A DNA stretch of 64,000 nucleotides from positions 145,192-209,191 of the forward strand of contig VSDK01015324.1 of assembly GCA_009767595.1 (NCBI GenBank), written 5' to 3'. The position numbers were made by a program, and so were the translations under genes. The notes below the pieces were generated by a model. It ran no database searches. It was given only the letters and a program-made list of their open reading frames with translations, and was not told the origin of the DNA. Positions 11,113-20,780 of this stretch are shown one piece after another (within the stretch, counting starts at the first letter, position 1; each line of letters begins with the position of its first letter). This DNA is from Symbiodinium kawagutii. Its lineage: Eukaryota; Sar; Dinophyceae; Suessiales; Symbiodiniaceae.

Positions 11113-11329
11113 GCTACTGATGGCTGGGCTGGGCATGGTGAAGTGTGTCGATATGTGTCGATGGTGCATGCATTGGATGGAAATCATGAGAATGTAGCGC
11201 CTCATCATTTCCATGATGTTTATCATCCCACCGATTTTGAAGCATGTGAAATCAAGATCAGTCCCCCCCTCAATCCAGTTGTTTTTTTTGGCGAAAATCC
11301 GCCAGTCACGAACCTTGGACACTTCCGAG

Positions 11330-11448
11330 GTCCAACCTCTGCTGGTCTTTGGCCAAAGTCCTGGTCACTGAGCACATGGAAGAACTGGCTGCCATGGTGA
11401 TTCCTCAACTTGTCCGAGCCCTGATGCCGGCTCCACAGGAGCCAAAAG
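11330..11448 (+). CDS. exon, unknown product
   Basis: Frame reads 'LAKVLVTEHMEELAAMVIPQ' then 'LVRALMPAPQEPK', an amphipathic helix followed by a Pro-rich turn, ending at donor AAAAG|GTTTGTG (11449). Confidence 0.4.
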
Positions 11449-11583
11449 GTTTGTGAAGATATCAAAAATGATAGATGTATGGTTGACGTTCCGCCTTCAC
11501 CTTCAACTATCATCATCAGAAATTTCCACGGGCAATGATCAGCAATTATCCAGTTTCCATCCATTTTCCATTGTGATCTTTTT

Positions 11584-11690
11584 GGATATATCGGGTGCTG
11601 TCCCACAACTGGGTGAAGTGAGGGAACTGCTCTTGGCAAGCTCCAGTGATGGGTACATCTTTGGCTTAGCATCCCTAAGCCATGCAGGGA
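11584..11690 (+). CDS. exon-like region, unknown
   Basis: Frame 'LDISGAVPQLGEVRELLLA' then 'SSSDGYIFGLASLS' is protein-like. Boundaries not fixed. Confidence 0.3.
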
Positions 11691-12055
11691 ACCATAGGGA
11701 ACCATTATCCCTTGGACCTACGGGGTGCCCACAGGTTGGATGATATTGGATGAACAGGCAGCAGTGGCATGGGATCTCGTTCCCAGTGACTTTTATCATG
11801 GCATTTTCCCGGTCGCACTTTTTGGAGTTGCGATACCGGCGATACCTCTAAAATAGACCAAAAGATGTGAAGAAAAAGTGTCGAACAAATTCGGTCAAGT
11901 CAGTGTGGCTGATTTTTCTCCATGGTGAAGCGTGAAGTGTTTTTTTCTCACGAAGCTGCACCATGGCCAAGCTGAGGGGCCCTGACCAGTGTTGCAAACA
12001 CAGTTCCTAGGTGCACTTGATACCACGGTGAATGACACACCCGAAGCCTCCAGGG

Positions 12056-12172
12056 ATCAATTCACATCAACGTTTGGTGGATATCACTTGGCAATGGCTG
12101 GTTGGGCGTCCTAGTGGCTGATTCCGAGTCCCAGGCGGAATTCACACCACAAGCTCTAGCCAACAGGCGCCG
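12056..12172 (+). CDS. exon-like region ending at GTGAGG donor
   Basis: A frame open from 12036 to 12236 includes 'LGNGWLGVLVADSESQAEFT' and 'PQALANRR'; a consensus donor GTGAGG stands at 12173. Not recognised. Confidence 0.35.
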
Positions 12173-12423
12173 GGTGAGGATCTCGAATGGTTTTGAGGCA
12201 ATCCTATGCATCGATAGACTTAGCTTGACCGGCTAGCAGCGGGTTGACATTTCGCCTGATCAGTCATCAGCAGTGGTTGGACATGGTTGGACCCATGGAC
12301 TTCGCATCACGGAAAATGCCACATACTTCTGTTAGGATTCCGCAACGGTAGCTGGGGCCAGAGCAGGTCCGCTTCTTTGCAACGGGCGAACGTTGTGCAT
12401 TTTTCTCATCTTTGGTTTCGCAG

Positions 12424-12552
12424 GTGTCCCCACTGCCTCAAGAAACAGCATCACTTAGTAGCGGGGCAAACAAGATTATTCTGAATCAATTGCGAGACTC
12501 TCGCAGAAGAAAGGGCAGCAGGGCAGGAGCCACACCCGCACCGCAGTTTTGA
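12424..12552 (+). CDS. exon, unknown product
   Basis: After TTTCGCAG (12423) the frame reads 'VSPLPQETASLSSGANKI', 'ILNQLRDSRRRKGSRAG' and stops at 12550-12552. A second frame from about 12505 ('ERAAGQEPHPHRSFDKLGG') runs into the donor of the next family-3 element, so an exon ending at 12573 is an alternative. Confidence 0.4.
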   Translation: MSPLPQETASLSSGANKIILNQLRDSRRRKGSRAGATPAPQF

Positions 12553-12568
12553 CAAGCTGGGAGGACAC

Positions 12569-12704
12569 CTACAAGGTGGCCCCCCCTGGTTATAAGTTGA
12601 TTTAATAAGCCTATTAGATGCATATTAGATGCACCTATATCTGCCAGAACTGGTAGTTACCCTAGTTATAAGCCAACTTAGCTAGCCAAGGGGCCCACCT
12701 TGTA
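12569..12704. repeat. family-3 TIR element
   Basis: CTACAAGGTGGCCCCCC ... AAGGGGCCCACCTTGTA, an almost perfect terminal inverted repeat of about 16 bp. The inside shares TAACTGGTAGTTACCCTA-type sequence with the other copies. Confidence 0.85.
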
Positions 12705-12920
12705 CTGTTGGTGACAACCAACCTGATCACCACCATTGGCCTGAGATATGAATCCATTGATTGCGTCGCAACATCGGGCTGATGGATCTTGCTGGTTCAC
12801 CATCCATTGGCCGTGAAACCATCCATTGACTCCACCTCGACTCAACTCTGGTTGTTGGCTTTGAGCATTTTTTCCCTGCGATCAACGAATGGTTGACTAT
12901 GGTTGACTGATATTTTGCAG

Positions 12921-13027
12921 AGGGCGGTTCAACCAACGGCCGGTGGGACCGGCGCACGCCGCATCGTGGCAGTTCTTCACGTCGCAGCGGCCAGGGCATG
13001 GGCATCCAGCACGTGGACACTGAATGA
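12921..13027 (+). CDS. short exon, Ser/Arg/Gly-rich
   Basis: Acceptor TATTTTGCAG ends at 12920. The frame 'GGSTNGRWDRRTPHRGSSSR' continues to TGA at 13025. It resembles a basic disordered tail. Confidence 0.35.
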
Positions 13028-13115
13028 CGAAGCGATGGCCTCCACTGAGGTCGAACTTAGCTTAGTGTTGAAGGGCCTGGGCCGAACGAATTTCACTGGG
13101 CCCAAGGGACTTGAC

Positions 13116-13226
13116 ATATGGGTGTTTCTTAAAATGGGGGTACCCCAAAAATGTTTGGTTTGTTACTATAAATGATTAATACAGGATGATTTAGGGGTCC
13201 CCTATTTTGAGAAACCAGCATATCAT
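13116..13226. repeat. family-1 TIR element
   Basis: ATATGGGTGTTTCTTAAAAT ... CCTATTTTGAGAAACCAGCA, inverted ends with the family's internal TGGTTTGTTACTATAAATG-like loop. Confidence 0.85.
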
Positions 13227-13565
13227 GGTGCTTTCCATCCGGACGTCCCGGTCAACGGCGGTATGGGGCCTTCAAAGGCTCAGCAAGTGGTTCATGATTC
13301 CAAGCGATGCAGAAACAAGCCAAACGGCGTGCAGGTGCTAGATGGTGTTAGTGTTAGTGGTGGCAAATCCTGCCAGATGGTGGGTGATACTGGCCACTCT
13401 TCCTGATTTGCTCACTTGTGTTTGTGAAATTCTCGTCAGCACAGCAATCACACTTATCCAGCCACAGCATCCGGGGTCCTGGCCCAAAGAGTAGCAGCTG
13501 ATCATGGATCACCAGTAACTATTGATGATCAACTATTTGTGATGACTATTTAATTACCCCCTTGG

Positions 13566-13665
13566 GTAAACTAACATGGCAATGGCAAATCCGCCTATTA
13601 TTAGTGGTTTCCCAGGCTTTCTCCGTAAAATATGGTGATTTTCCATTGCTATGTTAGTGTACCAG
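13566..13665. repeat. family-5 TIR element, probably an intron
   Basis: Starts GTAAACTAACATGGC, ends GCTATGTTAGTGTACCAG; the inverted ends extend outward as CCC(T/C)TTGG / CCAGAGGG. Its AG is followed by the exon at 13666 in the same phase (AG|GGT) as the family-5 intron at 16693. Confidence 0.7.
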
Positions 13666-13800
13666 AGGGTGCCAGAAAAAATGCTTACCTAGAGTTAGCT
13701 ACCAATGCTGCACCCTGTGGGCTCACAGATGGGGATGGAGAGAGAGAGAGAGACTTAGCTATCAAGAGTCATCGCTGCTGTAGAACATGTCCACTACAAG
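13666..13800 (+). CDS. exon of an unrecognised gene, Cys-containing
   Basis: Starts AG GGT GCC after the family-5 element. Frame: 'GARKNAYLELATNAAPCG', 'DGERERDLAIKSHRCCRTC', then CCA CTA CAA G before the GTGGGC of the family-3 element at 13801. Contains a (GA)n run at 13738-13753 within the coding part. No family recognised; the Cys/His spacing could be metal-binding. Confidence 0.5.
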
Positions 13801-13918
13801 GTGGGCCCCCCTGGTTATAAGTTGATTAATAAGTCAATTAAATGCACCTATATTTGCCATAACTGGTAGTTACCCTACTTATAAGCCAACTTAGCTAACC
13901 AAGGGGCCCACCTTGTAG
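13801..13918. repeat. family-3 TIR element supplying a splice donor
   Basis: CTACAAG|GTGGGCCCCCC ... AAGGGGCCCACCTTGTAG: the terminal repeat (13794-13918) contains GT at 13801 and AG at 13917-13918. The preceding exon ends exactly at CAAG. The in-phase acceptor for that exon is the later CAG at 13951-13953; using the element's own AG keeps a different frame open. Confidence 0.75.
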
Positions 13919-13953
13919 AAATCACGGGAATATGATCAGACGGTTTGGAACAG

Positions 13954-14120
13954 TGTACCATGGAAGTTCCACCGGCAATATGGGGAAATCCATGGGCCGG
14001 AGATGCAACCACCCTGCAACATGCGGCGCAGTCAGCCCTTGGGTTGGTCACCAGGAGAATCAGTACTGTAGATGCAAAACGCGCCAGATGCTTAGGAAAC
14101 TGAACAAGTGTGGTACTATT
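13954..14120 (+). CDS. exon, Cys/His-rich, unknown
   Basis: After GGAACAG (13953) the frame that fits the phase of exon 13666-13800 reads 'YHGSSTGNMGKSMGRRCNHP', 'ATCGAVSPWVGHQENQYC' and 'RCKTRQMLRKLNKCGTI' before GTAGGC (14121). Two other frames are also open, so the choice rests on phase and on the shared Cys-rich character. Confidence 0.4.
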
Positions 14121-14419
14121 GTAGGCACTATGATAGTCATACATCACAGTAATGGCCCTATCACCAGTGGCCCCCAGTCACTATCATAGAGGTTTGACCC
14201 ATGGATATTGATATTTTCGTGGATCAATAGGTACGGACAGGTTTATAAAGATACGCGCGCGCACACGCACAGACATCTACTGATGTTAACTGTTCGCTAC
14301 AATCCCGGCGTTTGGCCACCCCCAACTGGAGATCCAATATACGGCATTTTGCGGAGGTGGGACATTTGATGACCCACATCAGCAGTTGCTTTTGTCCAAG
14401 TAGTTCTGAGATTGAACTG

Positions 14420-14524
14420 GCTGGTGGTTTCAAACAGTTTTTATTTTCCCTAGTGACTTTAGTAATTAATTAACAAATGGTTGGTTGACTACTATTTTTC
14501 ATAGGGGTTGAAACCACCAACCAG
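14420..14524. repeat. family-2 TIR element
   Basis: CTGGCTGGTGGTTTCAAAC ... GGGGTTGAAACCACCAACCAG. Starts GC, ends AG. An exon-like frame with 'NIRHFAEVGHLMTHIS' abuts it on the left. Confidence 0.8.
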
Positions 14525-14567
14525 TTGAAGTATCCACGAAACATGTAGGTTTGGGGGTCGCTTGCAG

Positions 14568-14717
14568 CAGCAGGTCATGGCCGCTAATGCTGCCCGCTCC
14601 CCAAGCTGTCAAGACAGTCGTGAGATGTGGCGGCACGGGGTATGATGCCATGGTATGTGCCATGCATAGAGCCATGGACGCCCCTGAAAACCTGTTCGTC
14701 ACCATAGGAAAAACTCG
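14568..14717 (+). CDS. exon, unknown product
   Basis: Acceptor GCTTGCAG. The frame reads 'PLMLPAPQAVKTVVRCGGTG', 'YDAMVCAMHRAMDAPENLF' and 'VTIGKT', ending CG before GTAATG at 14718. Gly-rich turn plus hydrophobic strands look enzymatic, but no family is recognised. Confidence 0.5.
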
Positions 14718-14808
14718 GTAATGTTGGATTCTGATTAGTGTAACCACCCCTAAAGTAATGAAAATAGATGAAACCAACAGGTAGATACTAATCAGAAACC
14801 AACATTAG
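14718..14808. repeat. family-6 TIR element acting as an intron
   Basis: GTAATGTTGGATTCTGATTA ... CTAATCAGAAACCAACATTAG, inverted ends of about 20 bp, GT at the first and AG at the last base pair. Removing it joins CG to T (Arg) and keeps the frame open for 21 more codons. Confidence 0.75.
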
Positions 14809-14875
14809 TCAATGTATTGGAAGTGACTTGGCTATGCTGGATCCTGTAGTGGCGTGGCACGCCTGTGGCCACTGA
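14809..14875 (+). CDS. terminal exon after family-6 element
   Basis: In phase with 14568-14717: 'QCIGSDLAMLDPVVAWHACG' then His and TGA at 14873-14875. Confidence 0.45.
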
Positions 14876-14940
14876 AGCTATCGGTTTGACCGGGGGGCTT
14901 GGAACAGTTTCGGAGTGGTACATTGACTTGGCTAGAACCT

Positions 14941-15032
14941 ACTAATGTTGGTTTCTGATTAGTATCTACCTGTTGGTTTCATCTATTTTCATTACTTTAG
15001 GGGGGGTTACACTAATCAGAAACCAACATTAT
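14941..15032. repeat. family-6 TIR element, opposite orientation
   Basis: Nearly exact reverse complement of the copy at 14718-14808 (ACTAATGTTGGTTTCTGATT ... ACTAATCAGAAACCAACATT). The two copies face each other with 132 bp between them. Confidence 0.85.
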
Positions 15033-15099
15033 GGCCAACCAATGCAGGAGTGGCGGCATATCGCCATGTATTGCGTTTGTTTGTTTTTCTTTGGGGGGG

Positions 15100-15204
15100 G
15101 GGTTCTTAGAATAAGGGACCACCAAAATGGTTGGTTTATTGCCATGTGAAAGGTTCAAATTGGATGACTTGGGAGGCCACCTATGACTTGAGAAACCACC
15201 ATGG
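15100..15204. repeat. family-1 TIR element, degenerate
   Basis: GGTTCTTAGAATAAGGGACC ... CTATGACTTGAGAAACCACC with the family's internal ATGGTTGGTTTATTGCC. Confidence 0.65.
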
Positions 15205-15588
15205 TTTTTCACTATCGTTAGCAATTCGTATTCATTATCATTAACAACATAAGTACCATGGTGGTACCAAGTATCAGCAATGTTGTTATTCACTATCATT
15301 GGCAATGGTTATTCCACTGTTATTAACCATATAGGTACCATTATCAACCACCGTATATAAGACTGGTGCCGTTGTGTTGCCCGGATGCTGTGATGGCTAT
15401 GCCATGCTGAAAACAGTGGGCAGAACTTCACCGTGTTGCGTTTGTGCCCAGGTAGTCAGGTGAAGTGAATTTGGGATGGTTCTAACAGGTTCTGTGGCAA
15501 AGCGTCAGCATTTTTTACCAGATGTTTCTGTACTTGCATGTTTTTGCACACCCATGAAAGACCCACTCCAATACTGCCCACTGATGAG

Positions 15589-17491
15589 AAAAGCTGTGGG
15601 ATGATACAACTCGTGTATCACAAGCTGTGCCATGGCTCATAGTCAGAAGCATCAAAGCTAAGCTCGGCATTGGCCTTGCTGCTCCAGGATTCTCCTTTCA
15701 AGGTCTTTGCAACTTGGCGCTGGGAGACTCAGAGAGGTAGTAAATTTCGGGTGCCCAATGGTGACCTGCCTGGCAGTGGATATTTGTTGGTCATGATGCC
15801 AGGTGGCCAGGGGTGGTTCTCAAGCTCTTCTTGCTTTGGTTGATTTGTGTGCGAAGTGTTTTTTGGCAATGCCTTTGGTGGGTGAACGGTCGCTATAACT
15901 TAGAATCCCATGAGCATCCGGATCGACGCTCAATTGTATCCTGCTGGCATGGTAGTATTGGCGAATGGTTCCCAAGATCACGCAAGAAGCTGCAGAGTGA
16001 TGCCTGGGTGTTGAGTTGGCGCTGAACTGCCACAGCCCCGTGCTGCCTGACAGTGCACGTTGCACCTCATGCTGGAACTCGGTGGTTCTTGCAGCGACAC
16101 AGGTGGAGCACAACCAGTTGATGTTGGTCCTTATAGGTGGCCAAATCGGAGATGTAGAAGATGAAGTTAGGGGCAAAAATGGGCACTATAGTTGCATATA
16201 GTTGAATCATATGCCGCCAACCTCGATCAACCATGCCAACTATAGTAGAAGAACGTAGAATCATATTTGCGATCAACTATGCCAACATATGGCAGTGGGT
16301 CAAAACCCCGTACCCCTGGTTCCCCTCTCATTAAACATTATTTTCCCTATGAAATTGTTGGTCATTATCCACCATGAAATTGGTTGGTTAACTGCTTGAC
16401 CCATAGCTATATATAGCTGGTATATCCCCTATTATTGTTAGTTATCATCCCCTATTACTAACCATTAAGTAGCTATTAGTGGTTGGTTAACTGCTTGACC
16501 CATAGCCATACGCCATACGCCAACATGTTCCTTTCCAGCCGCGAACCCACCACGGATTCGGGGTCTCAACGAGGTGGTCGCTTGGAACAACTTCCGAGTC
16601 CGAGTCTCTTTGGGACGCACTGGAGCAGCTGGGCGCAGCCGGCGTTGAACGCGATGCGCGGTGGTGCACGCTGAGTCATCACTTACCCTCCGGTAACCTG
16701 GCGAGCTGGATTTTCAATGATTTTCACCCTATTTTATTACGTGAAACCCTGGGAAATCATCCATTTCTAGTGGATTTTCCAGCCAGCCATGTTTGTATAC
16801 CAGAGGGTACCAACTTGTGTTCATCAACATTCTCCGTGATATTCCGTGATACTGTACAATTTGATGGTTCATCAGTATGATCCGTGATAGAATCTGATAC
16901 ACGAATGAATCCTTGCTGCTGTGCATGGCATGTGCCAACCTGCAGGGCTTTGTTTGGGGCATCGCAGTGTTCACGAAGCTTCGTCATCATGATCCCAATG
17001 AACATCGATCAAGAGGGTGGTAAGACATGGGGATTTGGACACTGGGCAACTGTCCCTAAAGGATGTCAAGCCACCAAGTTTGCTATCCAGTTGGGACGTC
17101 CAGTTTTCAGCAAGGTCTCCTCGTGCTTCTCCTAATGAGAGGTCTCCTGCCATATCTCACCTGGCTTGGTGAGTTTCCATCCTCCAGGAGAGGGCAAATT
17201 GATAGAAGCTGCCATGGTTTGCGTACAGTTTCTATCGTTTTCCTTACGGCATTAGCATTCAGCTGGCATTATTCTGTTATATTATTTTCTTCTTTGGGAT
17301 CATGTTCCATTTCTGACCACCTGACCGGCACAGCAGCAAGAGACAGCAGCCAACTGCTAAGGAGGAGGCTGGAAACGATCAATCTTCAGGCGCGTGATGC
17401 CTTGCCTGCAGGGTGGCGCCGCTACAAAGGGCTGGGTGACTGTCGGATGATGCGCATGCGACGTAGACACGCATTTGATCCATGTTTGTGA
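15589..17491 (+). CDS. multi-exon gene, unknown function, one hydrophobic segment
   Basis: Exons: 15589-15736, 15904-16007, 16038-16153, 16539-16692, 16804-16874, 16946-17019, 17062-17168, 17334-17491 (TGA at 17489). From 16539 on, all four junctions match in phase with good sites (GTAACC/CCAG, GTATGA/GCAG, GTAAGA/AAAG, GTGAGT/ACAG). Peptide landmarks in order: 'AKLGIGLAAPGFSFQGL', 'SIRIDAQLYPAGMVVLANG', 'VEHNQLMLVLIGGQIGD', 'SESESLWDALEQLGAAG', 'STFSVIFRDTVQFDG', 'GFVWGIAVFTKLRHHD', 'GLLVLLLMRGLLPYLTWL' (membrane or buried helix), then a basic tail 'LRRRLETINLQARD', 'MMRMRRRHAF'. Introns of 30 nt (16008-16037) and 42 nt (17020-17061) would be very short, so those boundaries are less sure; the first exon is out of phase with the second as drawn. 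No family recognised. Confidence 0.55.
16287..16415. repeat. family-4 TIR element
   Basis: ATATGGCAGTGGGTCAAAAC ... TGCTTGACCCATAGCTATAT; inverted ends, inside a probable intron (16154-16538). Confidence 0.8.
16430..16515. repeat. family-4 element, right half
   Basis: Repeats the inner and right parts of family 4 (GGTTGGTTAACTGCTTGACC CATAGCCAT) directly after the full copy; a nested or tandem partial copy. Confidence 0.65.
16693..16803. repeat. family-5 TIR element that is exactly an intron
   Basis: TTACCCTCCG|GTAACCTGGC ... TTTGTATACCAG|AGGGTACC. The TIR spans both exon edges (TACCCTC / GAGGGTA), so donor and acceptor lie in the two arms of one inverted repeat. Splicing joins G to AG (Glu) and the frame stays open through 16874 to a GTATGA donor. 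Confidence 0.85.
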
Positions 17492-17787
17492 TGTTGGCGA
17501 TTCAAAGTTTGAAATCATTTTGTACTGCTGCACAATTCTGAACAGTTCTTTTGTTTACAGATGAAAGATAATATATATATATATATATACATATATGTGT
17601 GTGATTATATTTGTCTGAGTGGATAAACTGTTCCTTGATTTGAGTTTCCATTCAGTCCACTGCTAGGCCGAGGACTTTCAGTTGAACCAGGCCTCGGGGA
17701 CCGCTGGGAGGACGTGCAGCGCGTTGACCCGAGTGTCAGACCGCTCCCATAGCGCCGAGCAGCTACTGATTGGTGGTGCCCTACGGT

Positions 17788-17880
17788 CCCAGTTGCCATG
17801 AGTTACTCGACCATTAATCACCGATGAGCACCTACTGAGTGGTAACCAACCCGAGCTACAAAAATGGTATGGCAACTGGA
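17788..17880. repeat. short inverted-repeat element
   Basis: CCAGTTGCCAT ... ATGGCAACTGG pair as 11-bp inverted ends about 93 bp apart, a MITE-like structure. Confidence 0.55.
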
Positions 17881-18057
17881 AGCATAGGGGTAGATCCATA
17901 CTGTTTGTTTGCAGCGTCCTTTCCGGGCAAATCCTTTGGACGCCCTGGCAAAAAAAAAACGGCCATCAGATTAACCATAGAAAGGTTTGTTGTTTCCCAT
18001 TAGCTACAGGAATTCATGGATCCATGGGCTATTTGGATCCTGCGTTAATGGAGTTAT

Positions 18058-18273
18058 GTATATATGGTAGTTTTTCAAAACAGTAACAGGGGGGGTGTAA
18101 TGGTAATGGTTAACAATAGGGGCGAATGGTTTAGTAATGATGAGCAGTGGCTGATGATAAGAGTCAATACGTTTTTTTTTAAAGCAATCTATAATGGTTG
18201 GTTTAATGCTATCGATGATCACAGAAGCTGGATGATTTCGAGGGTCCCTTATTTCGAGCAACCGCCATATGCT
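18058..18273. repeat. family-1 TIR element, long degenerate copy
   Basis: Left end TATATGGTAGTTTTTCAAAA, right end GGGTCCCTTATTTCGAGCAA CCGCCATAT, with the family's TGGTTGGTTTAATGC near the right side. Confidence 0.55.
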
Positions 18274-19345
18274 TGATGATGGTCAGATGGCTGACAATGG
18301 TCGGCCAAGGATGGGGCTAATGGCATCGGTAAGTGCATGGTGGATATGGTTGTATGCAGTTCTTATAATTATGTCATGGTGAAGCAGTCGCTTGCAAAGG
18401 ATTAAGAATACAGGGGTTGGACAACAGGGTCCCCTGTTCAATACGATAGCCAAAAACAACCGGGCATTTGGAATTCCAATGGTTTTCGGTCAAATGGCTT
18501 CCAAAATCACTCATGAAACATTGCCCAAATTTCCTGGATCAAGGATTCCCCATGATTCCCCTTAAGCACAAACCTATGTTCCGAAAATAAGTTTATCCCA
18601 GCGACCCTAGCAATGAAATCACCCACACATACCCACACCCATTGATTTTTATGTATACGGTACCGTACCAGCCGGACTGGCGCATTGTATATACTAATTT
18701 CTTGAAGTGCGACAAGTGTTACATGCAATGAACGGAAGCGGCAAAAATACTACAATTGGGATTGGGATCTTGAAGTTGCTTGTACTTGAGCATTTGAGTA
18801 CATAGGGAGTTTTGGGTGATTTGCGGAATGGATGATGATATAACTGTTAAAAACATTTTCGACAAAGGTTGAATATTGCTCAATTGCACGGTGGTTGGGA
18901 ATGCGCTATCACGAATCATTATGTAGTCTTGAATAGTGGCTGGCGTACTGCTAGTGGAAAAGAAATGTTAATATTTGTAGGTACTGCTTCATAGTGGTTC
19001 ATGATTGGCAACGAATAGTTGGCAAAGATTACGTAGTCCCCCATTTAACCCGTACCAAAAACCACGGTGCGGAAATTTAAATTCAAGTGTTACTGAATCA
19101 ACCCAATTGAGTATTCAATGAGTACTTGGGACCCATTTGATCTCAGTATTTAAGTCATACCATGAACCATGACGGTGAACCCATTGAAGTATTCAAGGTA
19201 ACTGGATAGTTTATATCCAGAAATTCATGTGCCCCCAAGTTTTTTTGCATACAAACTACCTATAGTCAACTTGAAAAAATCCTAAACACCTCAATTTTCC
19301 CGGCATTTTTGGTGCATATCCCCTGGGAAATCGTAGGTTTTTCAG

Positions 19346-20305
19346 GCGGCTGCAAGTGGCCGTTCCTTGTCCGCCTCGCAGGTCGTAGGCTTGGCAGCTT
19401 CGTTTTCGACGAAGGGCCGTGCCTCGGAGACGAAAACCGCTGGATGGCTTACACCAACCTGGCTGGTGATTTATAGCTGGTTAAGCTGGTTAATAATAGG
19501 GGATGAGTTCACCAACAATAGCTGGATGGCTGAGTTACTTCCACGAATTCTGGATGGTTTTTGTTGTGTTTTTAAGGGATATGATTGATTTACCATTAAT
19601 AACCACTAAAAATGCATATATTTTTAGCAAGGGATCTAGTTCAGCCACCAAGGTTAGGAAAATCCAAGGGAAACCCTCGGAAAATCGGCGCAGTTTTCGA
19701 AGGAAATCAGCATCTTCAGAGGGAAAATCACTCACAGCAATGGTAAAATCGGCGCATTTTTCGAGGGAATTTCTGGGCCACCCTGGTGATCAGCCTGAAG
19801 TACCTGGTGTTCAGCCAGCCAAGCGGCAGACTTCAAGACATGTCAAGCATCAAAGGTCGCCAGGTGAACGTCCCAACACGAGCAATTCTGCTCATTGAAT
19901 TTCATCTATTTAAGCATGTTGGAGTTGGTGTACCTGGACATATTTGGCTGTGGGTCAAAATCCTGTACCCTTGGTTCCCCTATCATTAACCATTGTTTTC
20001 CCTACTATTGTTGGAGATTATTTGGTGATTATCCCCCATGAAATTGGTTGGTTAACTGCTTGACCCATAGCCATTTATAAATATGAAATCCATGTTGAGA
20101 GACATGCGGCGGCTTGGACCCACGGCAACGTGGGCTCCAACGAACACACGAACACCTGCAGTTGGCCAATAGATATCTCTTGTTGCTGGCTCAGTTGCCG
20201 GTTGAAACCGGGGCATGGTGGTACCTTCCACAAGATTGTGGCAGTGGATATCCCCATGCTGGTGTTGGCTTAGATCATTGCACGAAACCTGAAACTGATG
20301 AGTAA
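19346..20305 (+). CDS. multi-exon gene, membrane-associated, unknown
   Basis: Exons: 19346 to about 19460 (acceptor GTTTTTCAG; 'SLSASQVVGLAASFSTKG'), 19766-19917 (acceptor TTTTTCGAG; 'NFWATLVISLKYLVFSQPSG', 'SIKGRQVNVPTRAILLIEF'), 20102-20305 ('HLQLANRYLLLLAQLPVE', 'WWYLPQDCGSGYPHAG', TAA at 20303). The second exon has one likely membrane helix. Junction 19917/20102 is phase-consistent and its intron contains a family-4 element; the first junction is not fixed. Not recognised. Confidence 0.5.
19940..20079. repeat. family-4 TIR element
   Basis: ATATTTGGCTGTGGGTCAAA ... TGCTTGACCCATAGCCATTT, inside the intron of the gene at 19346-20305. Confidence 0.8.
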
Positions 20306-20387
20306 CTGGATTTCACGTTGAATGCAGTTCATTGCGAAGTTTCGCTTCACAATTGCCTCTACATTTGTCTTTTGAATGATCCCTGTA

Positions 20388-20578
20388 GGGATGCTCCTCC
20401 TCCAAGTGTAGCCATTCGTGTGAGTCCCCGTGTCTGAGGCCGACCACCGTTTGCAGTGGCTGGTTGGGTTGAAGAGTCATTGCGAGAACTAAGCCAGGTG
20501 GGAAGTGGTGGCGCTGGCAAGTCTACTTTGGCTAGTGGCGCCGATCTAGCGGCCACGTCAGAAAGCAGGGTTGAGTAG
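20388..20578 (+). CDS. two small exons with a P-loop-like string
   Basis: 20388 to about 20418 ('DAPPPSVAI') and 20457-20578 (acceptor TTTGCAG; 'AGWVEESLRELSQ', 'VGSGGAGKSTLASGADL', TAG at 20576). GSGGAGKST fits the Walker A pattern GxxxxGK(S/T), but the residues around it are Gly/Ser-rich and no downstream NTPase motif follows before the stop, so function is not claimed. The reverse strand is also open here. Confidence 0.4.
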
Positions 20579-20589
20579 GGCCGACATAG

Positions 20590-20780
<191 letters not shown>

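Larger units (their letters stand above)
17492..19345. other. intergenic region, no gene supported
   Basis: AT-rich with a (TA)n tract at 17572-17588. Contains an inverted-repeat element at 17788-17880, a degenerate family-1 element at 18058-18273 and otherwise nothing recognisable. Confidence 0.5.

Noticed and set aside
13919..14103. Two alternative frames after the family-3 element ('EYDQTVWNSVPWKFHRQYG' and 'GDATTLQHAAQSALGLV')
   Set aside because: Both look protein-like, but neither fits the phase of the well-supported exon 13666-13800, while the Cys-rich frame does.
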